Assembly (NCBI GenBank): GCA_003641695.1
Contig: QNBL01000118.1
Span: 1-7,976, forward strand
Direction of reading: 5' to 3'
Length of the DNA stretch: 7,976 nucleotides
DNA from: Spirochaetota bacterium
Lineage (GTDB): Bacteria; Spirochaetota; Spirochaetia; B11-G9
Of the stretch, positions 1 to 6,636 are shown in pieces. The notes under the pieces are model-generated. The model ran no database searches. It saw only the letters and a list, made by a program, of their open reading frames with translations, and was not told the DNA's origin. Made by a program: the position numbers and the translations under genes. Each line of letters opens with the position of its first letter. Positions within the stretch are counted from its first letter, which is position 1.

Positions 1-1
1 T

Positions 2-466
2 GAAACAATGAAAAAACTGGAGGATTACATAACCGGTTTCCAAGGAACAGCACTTATCGTTTCTCACGACCGTGCCTTTCTGGATAGAACATGTGATTAC
101 CTTTTTATATTCAGGGGAGACGGAAGCATAAACGGTTTTTTCGGAGATTACAGCCTGTACAGACAAATGTCAAAAGATGAGACCTCCGGCAAAAAGGAAC
201 AGCCGGCTTCCTTCTCCAGGGAAAAAACAAAGGATAAACCTGCTAACAAGGGAAAATCCCTTTCCTTTAAAGAAAAAAAGGAGTTTGAAACCCTTATGGA
301 AGAAATTGAGATTCTCGAAGAAAAAAAGAAGCTCCTTGAAAAAAGCTTTACCGATCCGGACTTGAGCCACCTTGAGATTGCAGAAAAAGGGAAAGAATAT
401 GATGAGATTTCAAATCTTATAGACCGGAAAACCAGCAGATGGGAAGAGCTTGCAGATTTTTTTTAA
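2..466 (+). CDS. ABC-F family ATPase, Uup-like, C-terminal fragment (partial at left edge)
   Basis: This is the 3' end of an ABC-F protein, a soluble tandem-ATPase family acting on ribosomes or nucleic acid rather than in transport. The frame is open to the left edge, so the ATG at position 8 is internal. The visible start is the end of the second ATPase domain: LIVSHDRAFLD carries the H-loop histidine (codon 65-67), followed by the usual beta-strand region ending in GFFGDYSLYRQ. Next comes a lysine-rich linker (about 175-280), then a charged, heptad-like helical region (about 280-460) with many E/K/L residues. That matches the C-terminal coiled-coil domain of Uup-type members, and the LSFKEKKEFETL entry to the coil is typical. 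Walker A, Walker B and signature motifs lie outside the window. EttA, ABC-F resistance proteins and other subgroups lack this exact tail, so Uup-like is favoured but not proven. No convincing terminator follows the stop. Confidence 0.82.
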   Translation, partial: ETMKKLEDYITGFQGTALIVSHDRAFLDRTCDYLFIFRGDGSINGFFGDYSLYRQMSKDETSGKKEQPASFSREKTKDKPANKGKSLSFKEKKEFETLMEEIEILEEKKKLLEKSFTDPDLSHLEIAEKGKEYDEISNLIDRKTSRWEELADFF

Positions 467-699
467 CCCGCTTTTCCAACCTGCCGGTGCTTTTTCACTT
501 CCTCTTTTTGGGGAATGGTATCCACGGCTCCGGATTTCTGAAGGGTGAGTACCACTGTAACGCAGGCAGCATCAAGATTTTCCTTCACCGTACTGCATGA
601 TCTACCTGGTATACAGTAGCTATATTCAGCTAACCCAAATTCCGTATTTTCATAGCAGTTTCCAGTTTCATTTGCTCCTTGCTTTGCCCTTTGCTTTGG
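463..699 (-). pseudogene. possible remnant of a minus-strand gene of unknown function
   Basis: A minus-strand frame stays open for 78 codons between a stop at 700-702 and its own TAA at 463-465, overlapping the ABC-F stop. It has no ATG. The only GTG candidates are internal and lack a Shine-Dalgarno sequence. The distal half (about 463-590) reads like real protein, with mixed hydrophobic and charged residues, including ENLDAACVTVVLTLQKSG and a lysine-rich tail ending KKHRQVGKAG. In the neighbouring minus frame, upstream of about 632, another protein-like stretch occurs (EINQSKGQSKEQMKLETAMK) and ends at a TAG near 630. Two protein-like pieces in different frames would fit a frameshifted, decaying gene. 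I do not recognise the family. It could also be a chance open frame. Confidence 0.22.
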
Positions 700-714
700 T
701 TAATTTCCGGTAAA

Positions 715-770
715 TTCGGCAGAATTTTTTCCTTTCTCTATACTTTCTTTATTTAAAAAGGTATATTTTA
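715..770 (+). promoter_or_regulatory. probable promoter zone for the activase/dehydratase-like gene
   Basis: This AT-rich stretch lies 45-100 bases before the start codon. TATACT at 739-744 is a good -10 match, but the hexamer 18 bases upstream (TTCGGC, 715-720) is a poor -35. A second -10-like sequence, TATATT at 762-767, has no recognisable -35. The location and composition fit a promoter, but which element is used cannot be told from the sequence. Confidence 0.28.
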
Positions 771-805
771 CACTAAAAGCACGATTGATGCACATAAGGA
801 TAGCA

Positions 806-810
806 AGAGG
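806..810 (+). promoter_or_regulatory. ribosome binding site for the 1,443-residue protein
   Basis: AGAGG ends five bases before the ATG at 816. A further AAGGA lies at 796-800. The ATG at 788 is in another frame and there is no other in-frame upstream start, so 816 is the start. The N-terminus MQTLGIN begins directly with the first strand of an ASKHA fold, which supports this choice. Confidence 0.75.
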
Positions 811-815
811 TAAAG

Positions 816-3800
816 ATGCAGACACTTGGAATTAATATTGGTTCCTCCAGCTTAAAAGCAGTTTTACTTGAAGACAGTAAAATAATATGGAGTGATGTCA
901 GGTTCCACGATGGAGATTTCTACTCAACTGTAAAAAAAATACTCGCAGATCATGAAGTTCTTTCCGGAGTACCTTCTTTGGTAACAGGAACTGAAGGGCG
1001 GTTCCTGTTTAATATAAACAATGTGATTGAGCCACTCTGTATAGAGAAGGCAATTGAATATACCGGAGAGGATATTGATGCAGTTGTAACTATGGGGGGA
1101 GAAGACCTCATTGTTTACACAATAAGCGATGACAACAAGATCGTTAACAACTTCTCGGGCAGTAAATGCGCCTCAGGAACGGGAGAGTTTTTCAAGCAGC
1201 AGCTTGGACGTATGGATATGACTCTGGAAGACGTAGAGCTTGTCTCCGATGACAGCAAGGTTCTGGCCCTGTCCAGCCGCTGTTCAGTATTCATGAAGAG
1301 CGACTGTACCCACAGGCTTAACAAAAACGAAGCGACCAAAGAGGATATTGTTGTTTCCTTAAGCGATGTCATGGCTACAAAGGTTATAGACTTTCTGAAA
1401 AGGGCACGGATTGAGAAAGGAAAGGTTCTTTTAACCGGAGGTACAACCAAAAACAGACATATAATCCGTTTTATCAAGGAAAAAGCTCCACAGATAGAAT
1501 TTATTATCCCTGAATCAGCTTCCTACTTTGAAGCTCTCGGTGCTGCTCTTCTTGCCCGTGAATCGGGTAGTCCCTTGCCCTCCGAAGACGATCTCATGAA
1601 AGAAAACAAGATCGGATACGATACCTACGACGACATGAAAAAAGCGGAGAAAATGGTTACCTATTTCGAGGCCGATACCGGAAAGGTTGAAGCGGGAAAG
1701 GAATATATCCTGGGTGTGGACGGTGGTTCAACAACCACGAAAGTTACCCTGATCGACTTTGAAACTTTGAAAATAGTCGCTTCCCACTACGGCAGAACCC
1801 ATGGTGATCCGGTAAAGGCTCTGAAAGAGTGTCTTGTGGAAGTAAAGAAGAAAGTGATTGAGGACGTAGGGGATCCTGGCAGGATAAAAATTACCCTCGC
1901 CGCTACCACCGGTTCTTCGAGAGAGATCTTGGGTGTATTCATGGAAACACCGGGTGTATACAACGAGATAATTGCCCATGCTGAAGGAACAACCCATTTC
2001 AGCGATGATGTGGATACCATTTTTGAGATAGGAGGGCAGGACGCGAAGTATGTTCTCCTTAAAAACAAGGTACCCATTGACTATGCAATGAACGAAGCAT
2101 GCTCTGCAGGAACGGGCTCTTTCCTCGAGGAATCCGCACATGGAGACCTTAATATCCAGCATGCCTGGGAAATAGCCGATATAGCACTCAGCTCTGATCA
2201 CAGCCTGAAATTCGGTGAAAACTGTTCTGCATTTATTAATTCCGATATCCGTAAAGCTATCCAGCAGGGAGCGACTAAAGAGAGTATTACCGGCGGTATT
2301 GTAACTTCAATTGTTTCCAACTACCTTAACCGGGTTGTCGGCAACAGAACAATTGGCAACAAGATCTTTCTTCAGGGGGGTGTTGCAAAGAACAGGGCTG
2401 TTCCCCTGGCCTTTGCCATGCTGATAGACAAAGAAATTCTCGTTCCTCCATCACCTGAGCTCATGGGATGTTTCGGAGTCGGGCTACTGGCAAAAGAGAA
2501 AAATGCAAACGGGCTTCTGGAAAAGAGCAACTTTGACATTGACAAGCTTATAAACCAGGAAATTGTTTACGAAAAGGTTTTTACCTGTAAATCATGCGAT
2601 AACTACTGTCCTATTCAGATCCTTAAAGTAAATAATCACCGCTATATGTTTGGCGGCCGGTGCAGCAAATACACAAACACTTCTGTAAAGGTGGATAAGG
2701 AAGTTAGAGTCATTGATTATGTTCAGAAACGTACGGATCTTATGTTTGTAGAATGTGCACCGAGGGAACAGGACTTTGTCAAAAAAAGGGACTTCACGGT
2801 AGGAATACCGAAAGCTTTTTCAGTTCATACCCTTTATCCCCTTTATACATGGTTCTTCCACACTTTGGGTATTCCAGTGGTTATTTCGGATAAAATATCG
2901 CAGGACGGGATTGCAAGGGCTGAAAGTGCATACTGTTACCCGGCGGAGATTGCCCATGGTGCTGTACAGGATATAGTTGATAAAGGAGCAGAGTACATAT
3001 TTGTCCCCCACTTCAGGGATATGCCGAGCTACGAGGACAAGGTTCATGCCAACTTCTGTCCCATTACCCAGTCCCTTCCTTACTACATAAGGAAGGCTTT
3101 CCCCGATGTCGACCAGAACAGGATTCTTTCTCCGGTAATAACTTTTAAATTCGGGAAGCAGAAAGCTCTGGAATATTTTGTACAGATGGGGGAGCAGCTG
3201 GGAATCTCTGAGAGTGAGATAGAAAACGCCTTCAATATTGCATTCGACAAACAGCAGGAGTATTTTGATAAAGCGAAAGAGATGGGCAAGGAAGCTCTTG
3301 AAGAAGCCAGGGCTGCAGACAGACCGGTAATTGCCATCCTGGGACGCCCGTACAATGCCTTTACAAAGGACGCAAACATGGGAATTCCCCGGAAGTTTAC
3401 CAGCCGGGGCTATTCGGTAATTCCCTTTGATATTCTCCCCTTTGAGGACTCCGATATCTTTGACAACATGTACTGGTACTACGGGCAGCAGGATATGAAG
3501 GTTTCTTCAATGCTTAAGGATGAACCCAATATCTTCGTAACCTGGATTTCCAACTTCTCCTGTGCACCGGACTCTTTCATGCTTCATTATGTAAAATGGA
3601 TGATGGGGACAAAACCCTTCCTTATCCTTGAGTTCGACTCCCATACTGCAGATGCAGGTATTGATACCCGTGTGGAGGCTTTTCTGGATATTATTGACGG
3701 CTACAAGTCAAAAATCGGTCAGATTAAACAGGAAAGATATACTAACGGATTAAAATTCGTAAATAACGGTGATGATGAAATCCATGTTTACGACTCAATC

Positions 3801-5147
3801 AATGACAGAAAAATTGATGTCAAGAATAATCCGCGTGTTAAGATTCTCCTTTCCAACATGGGCGATTTATCAGCACAAATGATGGCAGCAGCTATACGTG
3901 CCATGGGATTTAATGCTGAAGCAATGCCAATATCAGACAGGGAAACCCTTCAGATAGCCAGAAGGCACACCTCAGGAAAGGAATGTGTCCCTTCACACCT
4001 GGTTCTGGGAAGTGCCCTAAAGTATTTTGCCTCAGACAAATACCGGAAAGACGAACTTTATCTGCTTTTTGTTCCAATTACTACCGGCCCATGCCGAACC
4101 GGCCAGTACTACATATTTATGGAAAACCTGTTCAGGGATCTTGGACTTGAAAACGTTGTTATCTTTACCCTGAGTGCAGATAACTCCTATACTGAACTTG
4201 GACCCGGTTTCTCGAAGACGCTTTGGAGAAGCACTGTAATATCCGACTACATGAAGGATATTCAAAATGCTCTAAGAGCCTGTGCTGTTGACCCTAAAAG
4301 TGCTCTTGCAACCTACCATGAGCTGTGGCAGGAACTTCTCGGAGAAGCAGAAACAGGATTCAAGCATGCAACACCGGTTTTAAAGAAGATTGCAAAAGAG
4401 ATAGCACGAATACCGCTCAGGCAGAAGCTAAAGGATTCTCCGAAGGTTCTGATAGTAGGAGAGATATACGTAAGACGGGATGACTTTGCAGTGGACGATC
4501 TTGTGGAACTCTTCAGCCAGAAAGGTATTATAGCCAAGGTGGCCGGGATCGGTGAGTGGATCCACTATCTGGACTTTGTCAGAAAGTATGATCTGACAAA
4601 GAGGCTGAAACTTCTCCCTTGGTGGAAACGGCCATTTTCTAAACCGGCACGGAATCTTCTTGTGCTCCGAATCGAAAAATGGTGGAAACATTCAGTTGAA
4701 AGAAGTGTTGAAAATGCTCTTGCCGAAACAAACCTGATACCTGAAACACCTCATGATATGGATATCATCATGAAGAACGCTCAGGATAACTTTGTCAGCC
4801 ATGAGCTTAACTCCGAAATTACCGTATCCAGCGGAGTTGCTGCAACTGCCATGGAGCATGGGTACTCAGGGATAGTAAACATATCTCCCTTTGCCTGCCT
4901 TATAGGCCGGGTTATTGAAGGACTCTACGCTCCCTGGGCCAGGGACAGGAAATACCCCATTATCTCCGTTGAGATTGACGGGAACATTCTGCCTCCGAAC
5001 CTGATCAGCAAGCTTAACATCTTTACGGTCAATGTCCTGAGGTTCAAGAATAATCCCGGAAAGGTTGATATGATTGACTATAATGAAAAAGCACCAGAGG
5101 ATCTTGACCTCTCTGAGAAAAGTGAGATAGTGAATAACAATATGTAG
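816..5147 (+). CDS. fused acyl-CoA dehydratase activase / 2-hydroxyacyl-CoA dehydratase-like iron-sulfur protein
   Basis: This 1,443-residue single-chain protein belongs to the BadF/BadG/BcrA/BcrD activase plus DUF2229/HgdB-like family. Related systems use ATP hydrolysis in an activase to push an electron at very low potential onto an iron-sulfur dehydratase or reductase. Domain 1 (about 1-255) is an ASKHA activase: GINIGSSSLK (N7, K14), GGED (94-97), KCASGTG (C118), SSRCSVF (C156) and TGGTTKNR. Domain 2 (about 298-580) is a second activase: GVDGGSTTTK (D302, K309), GGQDAK (406-411), ACSAGTG (C429), ENCSAF (C470) and GGVAKNR. A cysteine linker follows (C591, C594, C598, C616). Two dehydratase-like halves then appear: about 660-1000 with C707, C748 and C916, and about 1025-1370 with C1057 (ECVPSH), C1093 (GPCRTGQYY) and C1361 (FACLIGRV). 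There is no signal peptide or membrane segment, so it should be cytoplasmic. No separate dehydratase or activase gene is nearby, consistent with a self-contained system. The substrate is unknown: family members are usually annotated only as activase-related, and double-cubane-cluster reductases are another relative. Confidence 0.9.
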   Translation: MQTLGINIGSSSLKAVLLEDSKIIWSDVRFHDGDFYSTVKKILADHEVLSGVPSLVTGTEGRFLFNINNVIEPLCIEKAIEYTGEDIDAVVTMGGEDLIVYTISDDNKIVNNFSGSKCASGTGEFFKQQLGRMDMTLEDVELVSDDSKVLALSSRCSVFMKSDCTHRLNKNEATKEDIVVSLSDVMATKVIDFLKRARIEKGKVLLTGGTTKNRHIIRFIKEKAPQIEFIIPESASYFEALGAALLARESGSPLPSEDDLMKENKIGYDTYDDMKKAEKMVTYFEADTGKVEAGKEYILGVDGGSTTTKVTLIDFETLKIVASHYGRTHGDPVKALKECLVEVKKKVIEDVGDPGRIKITLAATTGSSREILGVFMETPGVYNEIIAHAEGTTHFSDDVDTIFEIGGQDAKYVLLKNKVPIDYAMNEACSAGTGSFLEESAHGDLNIQHAWEIADIALSSDHSLKFGENCSAFINSDIRKAIQQGATKESITGGIVTSIVSNYLNRVVGNRTIGNKIFLQGGVAKNRAVPLAFAMLIDKEILVPPSPELMGCFGVGLLAKEKNANGLLEKSNFDIDKLINQEIVYEKVFTCKSCDNYCPIQILKVNNHRYMFGGRCSKYTNTSVKVDKEVRVIDYVQKRTDLMFVECAPREQDFVKKRDFTVGIPKAFSVHTLYPLYTWFFHTLGIPVVISDKISQDGIARAESAYCYPAEIAHGAVQDIVDKGAEYIFVPHFRDMPSYEDKVHANFCPITQSLPYYIRKAFPDVDQNRILSPVITFKFGKQKALEYFVQMGEQLGISESEIENAFNIAFDKQQEYFDKAKEMGKEALEEARAADRPVIAILGRPYNAFTKDANMGIPRKFTSRGYSVIPFDILPFEDSDIFDNMYWYYGQQDMKVSSMLKDEPNIFVTWISNFSCAPDSFMLHYVKWMMGTKPFLILEFDSHTADAGIDTRVEAFLDIIDGYKSKIGQIKQERYTNGLKFVNNGDDEIHVYDSINDRKIDVKNNPRVKILLSNMGDLSAQMMAAAIRAMGFNAEAMPISDRETLQIARRHTSGKECVPSHLVLGSALKYFASDKYRKDELYLLFVPITTGPCRTGQYYIFMENLFRDLGLENVVIFTLSADNSYTELGPGFSKTLWRSTVISDYMKDIQNALRACAVDPKSALATYHELWQELLGEAETGFKHATPVLKKIAKEIARIPLRQKLKDSPKVLIVGEIYVRRDDFAVDDLVELFSQKGIIAKVAGIGEWIHYLDFVRKYDLTKRLKLLPWWKRPFSKPARNLLVLRIEKWWKHSVERSVENALAETNLIPETPHDMDIIMKNAQDNFVSHELNSEITVSSGVAATAMEHGYSGIVNISPFACLIGRVIEGLYAPWARDRKYPIISVEIDGNILPPNLISKLNIFTVNVLRFKNNPGKVDMIDYNEKAPEDLDLSEKSEIVNNNM

Positions 5148-5160
5148 ACAATATCGTTTT

Positions 5161-5191
5161 GATTTTCCCGGGAGATTCCCTCCCGGAAATC
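5161..5191. terminator. inverted repeat, possible two-way terminator between convergent genes
   Basis: A GC-rich stem, CCGGGAG (5168-5174) with CTCCCGG (5180-5186), closes a five-base loop. After a two-base bulge it extends through GATTT (5161-5165) with AAATC (5187-5191). It lies 14 bases after the plus-strand stop and 21 bases beyond the minus-strand stop, so it is well placed to end both genes. Neither side is followed by a proper T-tract, so intrinsic termination may be weak or need a factor. Confidence 0.5.
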
Positions 5192-5213
5192 ATCCTTATG
5201 GGGGGGGATGATT
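5188..5213. repeat. second inverted repeat with a run of eight G, overlapping the first hairpin
   Basis: AATCATCC (5188-5195) pairs perfectly with GGATGATT (5206-5213), leaving a ten-base loop. The eight-G run (5200-5207) spans most of the loop and the first two bases of the right arm. The left arm shares 5188-5191 with the outer stem of the preceding hairpin, and the right arm reaches into the stop codon of the minus-strand channel gene. In RNA the two hairpins would compete at their junction. Confidence 0.4.
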
Positions 5214-6636
5214 ACCTCATCCCTTCTTTTTCTGCTATAAACGCTGCATACTTTTTATCAGTAGTCAATACATGATTGGTGAACCATGAAATGAGGAAGT
5301 CGGCTATAGAATCCGTAAAGATATAATCCCTGTTTTTATTCAGTTCCATCACCTGTCTGGTCAGTTCACGGTGCTCTTTTTTATGATCTTTCAATCCCGG
5401 ATATTTATGCTTTTCCATAAACGATTCTTCGTTTGCAAAATGAACTCCTGTATAATCCACAAGATTATCGAAAGTTGAGATGATAAGTTCTTTTTCGTCC
5501 TGAGTATGAATTGACTTCAAAAAGCGGTTTATCAAAGCAAGCAATTTTTTATGTTCCTCATCGATTGAAGATATACCAATAGAGTAGGACTCATCCCAGG
5601 GATAAATTCTGTACAGGTTCTCTACACTATCCTTCTCTTTTACAGCAAGATCTTCTTCGCTTTCCTCCTTAACCAGAAGAAGAATATTATCCCCTTTGTT
5701 AAGCATCTCTTCCATGGAAGGATTAACCATTTCCGTTCCGTCTTTTCTCCGTAACTTGACAATACTCTGTGCATTAGTCGATTGTGCAATTTCTGTAATG
5801 GGGATACTCTCGTCTTTATAATGTTTGTACATTTTCAGAGAATACCCCATAATTCCGCTGGTGGTTATTTCCAGATGACTTGCCTTGTTTGTTTTAGCAT
5901 ACTCTTCAATGATCAACTGTGCCATCTGCTGGCCTCCCAGTTTAAGGGGATAGATTACGGAGTTTGCCCCGGCACGGATCATCCTTTTTTCGCCCCCAGC
6001 CTTGTATCCTCTTACCAGAATCAGAAGATCGGGATTCAATTCCCTTGCAGCAAGCGAGACGTACATATTTAAGGAATCATCACCAAGACATATTACAAGC
6101 CCCTTTGCTTTATCAATACCTGCTTCTTTTAAGGTTGAATCGTATGTAGCTTTCCCCTTGACAACAAGATACTGTTCCATAATGGCATATTCTGCAATCT
6201 TCTCATCATTTTCAATAACAATAAACGGGATGGATGCTTCCTTGAGTGATTCGCTGATGGAACTGCCTATATCACCAAAACCGCATACTATGTAATGATT
6301 CTGCAGTTTCGCTATCTTTTTTTTCATCTTGTTCGCTCCAAAAATCGACTTAAAATTATTCTCTATAAACTCCCCGGCGAGCTGAGTTGCCAGAATTGCC
6401 GCAGTACTTAATCCCAGTATAATAAAAAAAATGGTAAAAATTTCCCCCGCGGGACTCAAGGGTTTTACCTCCCCGTAACCAACAGTAGTAATGGTTATGA
6501 TTGTCATGTAGAATGCTTCAAGGAGTGTCCAGTCATCACCCAAATAATAGAACCCAAAGGTTCCAATAGCAAAAACTATCAGTATTATCAGTACACGAAT
6601 CCGCTTGCTTAAGTTTAAAGAATCCTTTTGGCCCAT
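5212..6636 (-). CDS. two-TM potassium channel with RCK (TrkA-N/TrkA-C) and C-terminal hemerythrin domain
   Basis: This 474-residue membrane protein is predicted to pass K+ through a tetrameric pore under control of cytoplasmic sensor domains. TM1 is about 13-32. A pore helix leads to the selectivity filter TTVGYGE (50-56), followed by TM2 at about 64-88. The RCK N-lobe (about 112-250) has the Rossmann motif GFGDIG (119-124) and an acidic strand end (E142), as in NAD(H)-binding TrkA-N domains. A TrkA-C lobe follows at about 253-323. After a charged linker, residues 345-474 form a complete bacteriohemerythrin. All seven di-iron ligands are present: H362, H399, E403, H418, H422, H455 and D460. 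That domain reversibly binds O2 in its family and may sense NO or redox state. Channels of this MthK-like type normally end after TrkA-C, so the added domain is unusual. The gene overlaps the upstream permease gene by 22 bases, implying co-transcription and translational coupling. O2 control of gating is my inference. Confidence 0.92.
   Translation of the reverse strand: MGQKDSLNLSKRIRVLIILIVFAIGTFGFYYLGDDWTLLEAFYMTIITITTVGYGEVKPLSPAGEIFTIFFIILGLSTAAILATQLAGEFIENNFKSIFGANKMKKKIAKLQNHYIVCGFGDIGSSISESLKEASIPFIVIENDEKIAEYAIMEQYLVVKGKATYDSTLKEAGIDKAKGLVICLGDDSLNMYVSLAARELNPDLLILVRGYKAGGEKRMIRAGANSVIYPLKLGGQQMAQLIIEEYAKTNKASHLEITTSGIMGYSLKMYKHYKDESIPITEIAQSTNAQSIVKLRRKDGTEMVNPSMEEMLNKGDNILLLVKEESEEDLAVKEKDSVENLYRIYPWDESYSIGISSIDEEHKKLLALINRFLKSIHTQDEKELIISTFDNLVDYTGVHFANEESFMEKHKYPGLKDHKKEHRELTRQVMELNKNRDYIFTDSIADFLISWFTNHVLTTDKKYAAFIAEKEGMR

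Larger units (their letters stand above)
467..815. other. intergenic region between the ABC-F gene and the giant activase gene
   Basis: This is about 350 bases with no complete gene. The left half holds the possible minus-strand remnant described separately. Around 671-699 there is a short imperfect repetition of TTTGC units. Around 602-619 there is a weak inverted repeat (CTA-c-CTG, loop, CAG-TAG). The right third (about 720-780) is much richer in A+T and probably holds the promoter of the downstream gene. I see no riboswitch-like structure, tRNA or strong terminator for the upstream gene. Confidence 0.6.

Noticed and set aside
8..10. ATG at position 8 as the start of the ABC-F gene
   Set aside because: The frame is open to the edge. 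The protein would begin just before the H-loop and lack all other ATPase motifs, so this is an internal methionine.
170..370. Minus-strand 66-codon and plus-strand 62-codon frames within the ABC-F fragment
   Set aside because: Phe-rich and Lys-rich low-complexity translations arise from the A-rich coiled-coil coding region.
602..619. Near-palindrome around GTATAC in the left intergenic region
   Set aside because: Only two three-base arms with a bulged base and a five-base loop. It is too weak to call an operator or terminator.
671..699. Imperfect TTTGC repetition
   Set aside because: The units are irregular in spacing and sequence and too few to be a tandem repeat array or a CRISPR. It may simply be part of the possible gene remnant.
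1115..1477. Minus-strand open frame of 120 codons
   Set aside because: It is opposite the first activase domain with its intact cysteine motifs. There is no plausible promoter, ribosome site or protein character.
1728..2201. Minus-strand open frame of 157 codons inside the activase gene, and an overlapping 96-codon one
   Set aside because: Both lie wholly opposite the canonical second activase domain. Their translations lack recognisable motifs and are rich in residues expected from antisense of coding DNA. They are shadows.
5782..6295. Three overlapping plus-strand open frames of 61-97 codons
   Set aside because: They are antisense to the RCK domain of the channel, whose motifs are intact, and none looks like a real protein.
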